Part shown: one piece after another, positions 4,170 to 5,297 of the stretch
Position numbering within the stretch: position 1 is the first letter of the stretch
Layout: each line of letters starts with the position of its first letter
DNA from: Acidimicrobiaceae bacterium
GTDB lineage: Bacteria; Actinomycetota; Acidimicrobiia; Acidimicrobiales; RAAP-2
Assembly (NCBI GenBank): GCA_030838245.1
Contig: JAUTXB010000204.1
Coordinates: forward strand, 1-5,297
DNA: 5,297 bases
Direction of reading: 5' to 3'
Position numbers and translations under genes: made by a program
The notes under the pieces: generated by a model
Told to the model about the DNA's origin: nothing
Seen by the model: the letters and a program-made list of their open reading frames with translations, nothing else
Databases searched by the model: none

Positions 4170-5297
4170 GTGCCCACGTTCAGGGAGATGCTGGCCGAAG
4201 CCAAGGCGGCCGTTCGGGAGGTCGAGCCGGTCGAGGCGGAAGAGGAGCTCAGTAGGGACAAGGCCGTCGTCCTCGATGTCCGGGAGCCCGACGAGTACGA
4301 GCAGGGGGCACTGCCCGGTGCCGTCCACATCCCTCGTGGCACGTTGGAGACCTCGGTCGAGGGGAAGATCCCCGACAAGTCCTCCCATGTGGTCGTCTAT
4401 TGCGCCGGCGGCACCCGGTCGGCGTTCGCGGCCAAGACCCTCCAGGAGCTGGGCTACACCGACGTGGCCTCGGTGATCGGCGGCTTCAACCGCTGGAAGG
4501 ACGAGGGGCGCCCCTGGTCGACACCGCAGGCGCTCAGCTCGGAACAACGCAACCGCTACCAGCGCCACCTATTGCTCCCCGAGGTCGGGGAGACCGGCCA
4601 GCTGAAGCTCCTGGACGCCAAGGTCCTGCTGCTGGGCGCCGGCGGCTTGGGCTCGCCGTCGGCCATGTACCTGGCCGCCGCCGGGGTGGGGACGCTCGGG
4701 ATCATCGACATGGATGTCGTCGACGCCTCCAACCTCCAGCGACAGATCCTGCACAACACCGACCGGATCGGGGAGCGCAAGGTCGACTCGGCCAAAAAGA
4801 CGCTGACCGCCATCAACCCGGACGTCAACGTGGTCACCTACGACGTGCGCCTGGGCGCCGACAACATCTTGGACATCATCGACGGTTACGACGTCATCGT
4901 GGACGGGACCGACAACTTCCCCACCCGTTACCTGGTGAACGACGCATCCCTGAAGAAGCGGATCCCCGTCGTCCACGGCTCGATCTTCCGGTTCGAGGGT
5001 CAGGTCACCGTGTTCAACCCGTACGAGGGGCCCTGCTACCGCTGCATGATCCCCGAGCCCCCTCCGGCCGAGCTGGCCCCCAGCTGCTCGGAGGCCGGTG
5101 TGCTCGGCGTGCTGTGCGGGATCATCGGCTCGCTGCAAGCCACCGAGGCCATCAAGATCATCCTCGGAATCGGGGAGACCCTGCAGGGTCGCCTGTTGGC
5201 CTACGACGCGTTGGAGCAGAGCTTCCGCACGTTCAAGGTCCACCGTGACCCGGCTTGCCCGACCTGCGGTCCGGACGCCGGCGAGATCGTCATCGCC
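4170..5297 (+). CDS. moeB: Rhodanese-MoeB/ThiF-family sulfur-carrier adenylyltransferase (3' end beyond window)
   Basis: 376 residues are visible and the frame is still open at the window edge. Residues about 15-118 are a rhodanese domain: D-V-R-E-P-D-E-Y at 36-43, active-site loop C78-A-G-G-T-R-S, and G-G-F-N-R-W-K at 104-110. Residues about 125-370 are a MoeB/ThiF E1-like domain: R-Y-Q-R-H-L-L-L-P at 129-137, nucleotide loop G-A-G-G-L-G-S at 156-162, D180 and D182, N-L-Q-R-Q at 188-192, K204, D-G-T-D-N-F at 245-250, R253, C306 in the P-S-C-S-E-A-G loop, and zinc cysteines in two CxxC pairs (289/292, 363/366). Such proteins adenylate the C-terminal glycine of MoaD-, CysO- or ThiS-like carriers and sulfurate it via rhodanese persulfide. 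Actinobacterial MoeZ normally has the rhodanese domain last; here it comes first, as in some MoeB proteins elsewhere. The start is GTG 4170, with GAAGGA (4153-4158) 11 bases upstream; GTG 4161 is a possible alternative, and TGA at 4152 bars anything much longer. Probably few residues are missing, but a further domain cannot be excluded. Confidence 0.93.
   Translation, partial: MPTFREMLAEAKAAVREVEPVEAEEELSRDKAVVLDVREPDEYEQGALPGAVHIPRGTLETSVEGKIPDKSSHVVVYCAGGTRSAFAAKTLQELGYTDVASVIGGFNRWKDEGRPWSTPQALSSEQRNRYQRHLLLPEVGETGQLKLLDAKVLLLGAGGLGSPSAMYLAAAGVGTLGIIDMDVVDASNLQRQILHNTDRIGERKVDSAKKTLTAINPDVNVVTYDVRLGADNILDIIDGYDVIVDGTDNFPTRYLVNDASLKKRIPVVHGSIFRFEGQVTVFNPYEGPCYRCMIPEPPPAELAPSCSEAGVLGVLCGIIGSLQATEAIKIILGIGETLQGRLLAYDALEQSFRTFKVHRDPACPTCGPDAGEIVIA

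Noticed and set aside
4070..4255. Possible small gene MLTRLVRF... (61 residues) ahead of the rhodanese-MoeB gene
   Set aside because: Its ATG lies inside the candidate promoter, there is no ribosome binding site, it overlaps the MoeB start in another frame, and its composition is non-coding in character.
4400..5248. Plus-strand open frame (282 residues) overlapping the rhodanese-MoeB gene in another frame
   Set aside because: Arginine/proline-rich shadow of the genuine frame, which carries all rhodanese and MoeB motifs.
1..5297. Mobile element, CRISPR array, tRNA/rRNA, toxin-antitoxin or defence genes
   Set aside because: I saw no terminal repeats, transposase or integrase motifs, regularly spaced repeats or tRNA-like cloverleafs. 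All substantial open frames are accounted for by ordinary metabolic or regulatory families.

Overview
This is a GC-rich window (roughly 60-65% G+C by eye, with third codon positions almost all G or C) of actinobacterial character. GTG starts, an IclR regulator, a luciferase-like flavin/F420 oxidoreductase, a mycofactocin-type short-chain dehydrogenase and a SigR/SigH-like promoter all fit a high-GC actinomycete, possibly an uncultured Acidimicrobiia-like lineage. The taxonomic guess is inference from gene content, not from any marker gene.

Layout from left to right. Bases 1-87 look like the last codons of a rightward gene whose coding signal jumps frame near base 36. Bases 84-1034 (minus) encode an IclR-family transcriptional regulator. 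A 174-base divergent spacer with a 30-base inverted repeat separates it from a rightward FMN nitroreductase-family gene (1209-1910). This converges, across 41 bases, on a leftward luciferase-like monooxygenase (LLM) gene (1952-2947). A 154-base divergent spacer with another 30-base inverted repeat leads to a rightward short-chain dehydrogenase of the mycofactocin-associated type (3102-3956). After a 213-base spacer with a candidate terminator, a good thiol-stress (SigR/SigH-type) promoter match and a leader hairpin comes a MoeB-like adenylyltransferase with an N-terminal rhodanese domain (4170 to beyond the window end).

How the genes may work together. The regulator, nitroreductase, LLM oxidoreductase and NAD-dependent dehydrogenase form a small redox set of the kind actinomycetes use to degrade or modify small organic substrates. 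IclR proteins commonly control divergently transcribed catabolic genes, so the nitroreductase is its most obvious target. The substrate cannot be read from the sequence. The rhodanese-MoeB gene appears to be a separate sulfur-transfer unit with its own promoter, supplying activated sulfur to ubiquitin-like carriers for molybdopterin, cysteine or thiamin synthesis.

I see no RNA genes, insertion sequences, CRISPR arrays or phage genes, and no evidence for a wholly new system. The points most worth a second look are the SigR-like promoter, the rhodanese-first domain order, the mycofactocin link of the dehydrogenase, the two intergenic inverted repeats and the frame break at the left edge.
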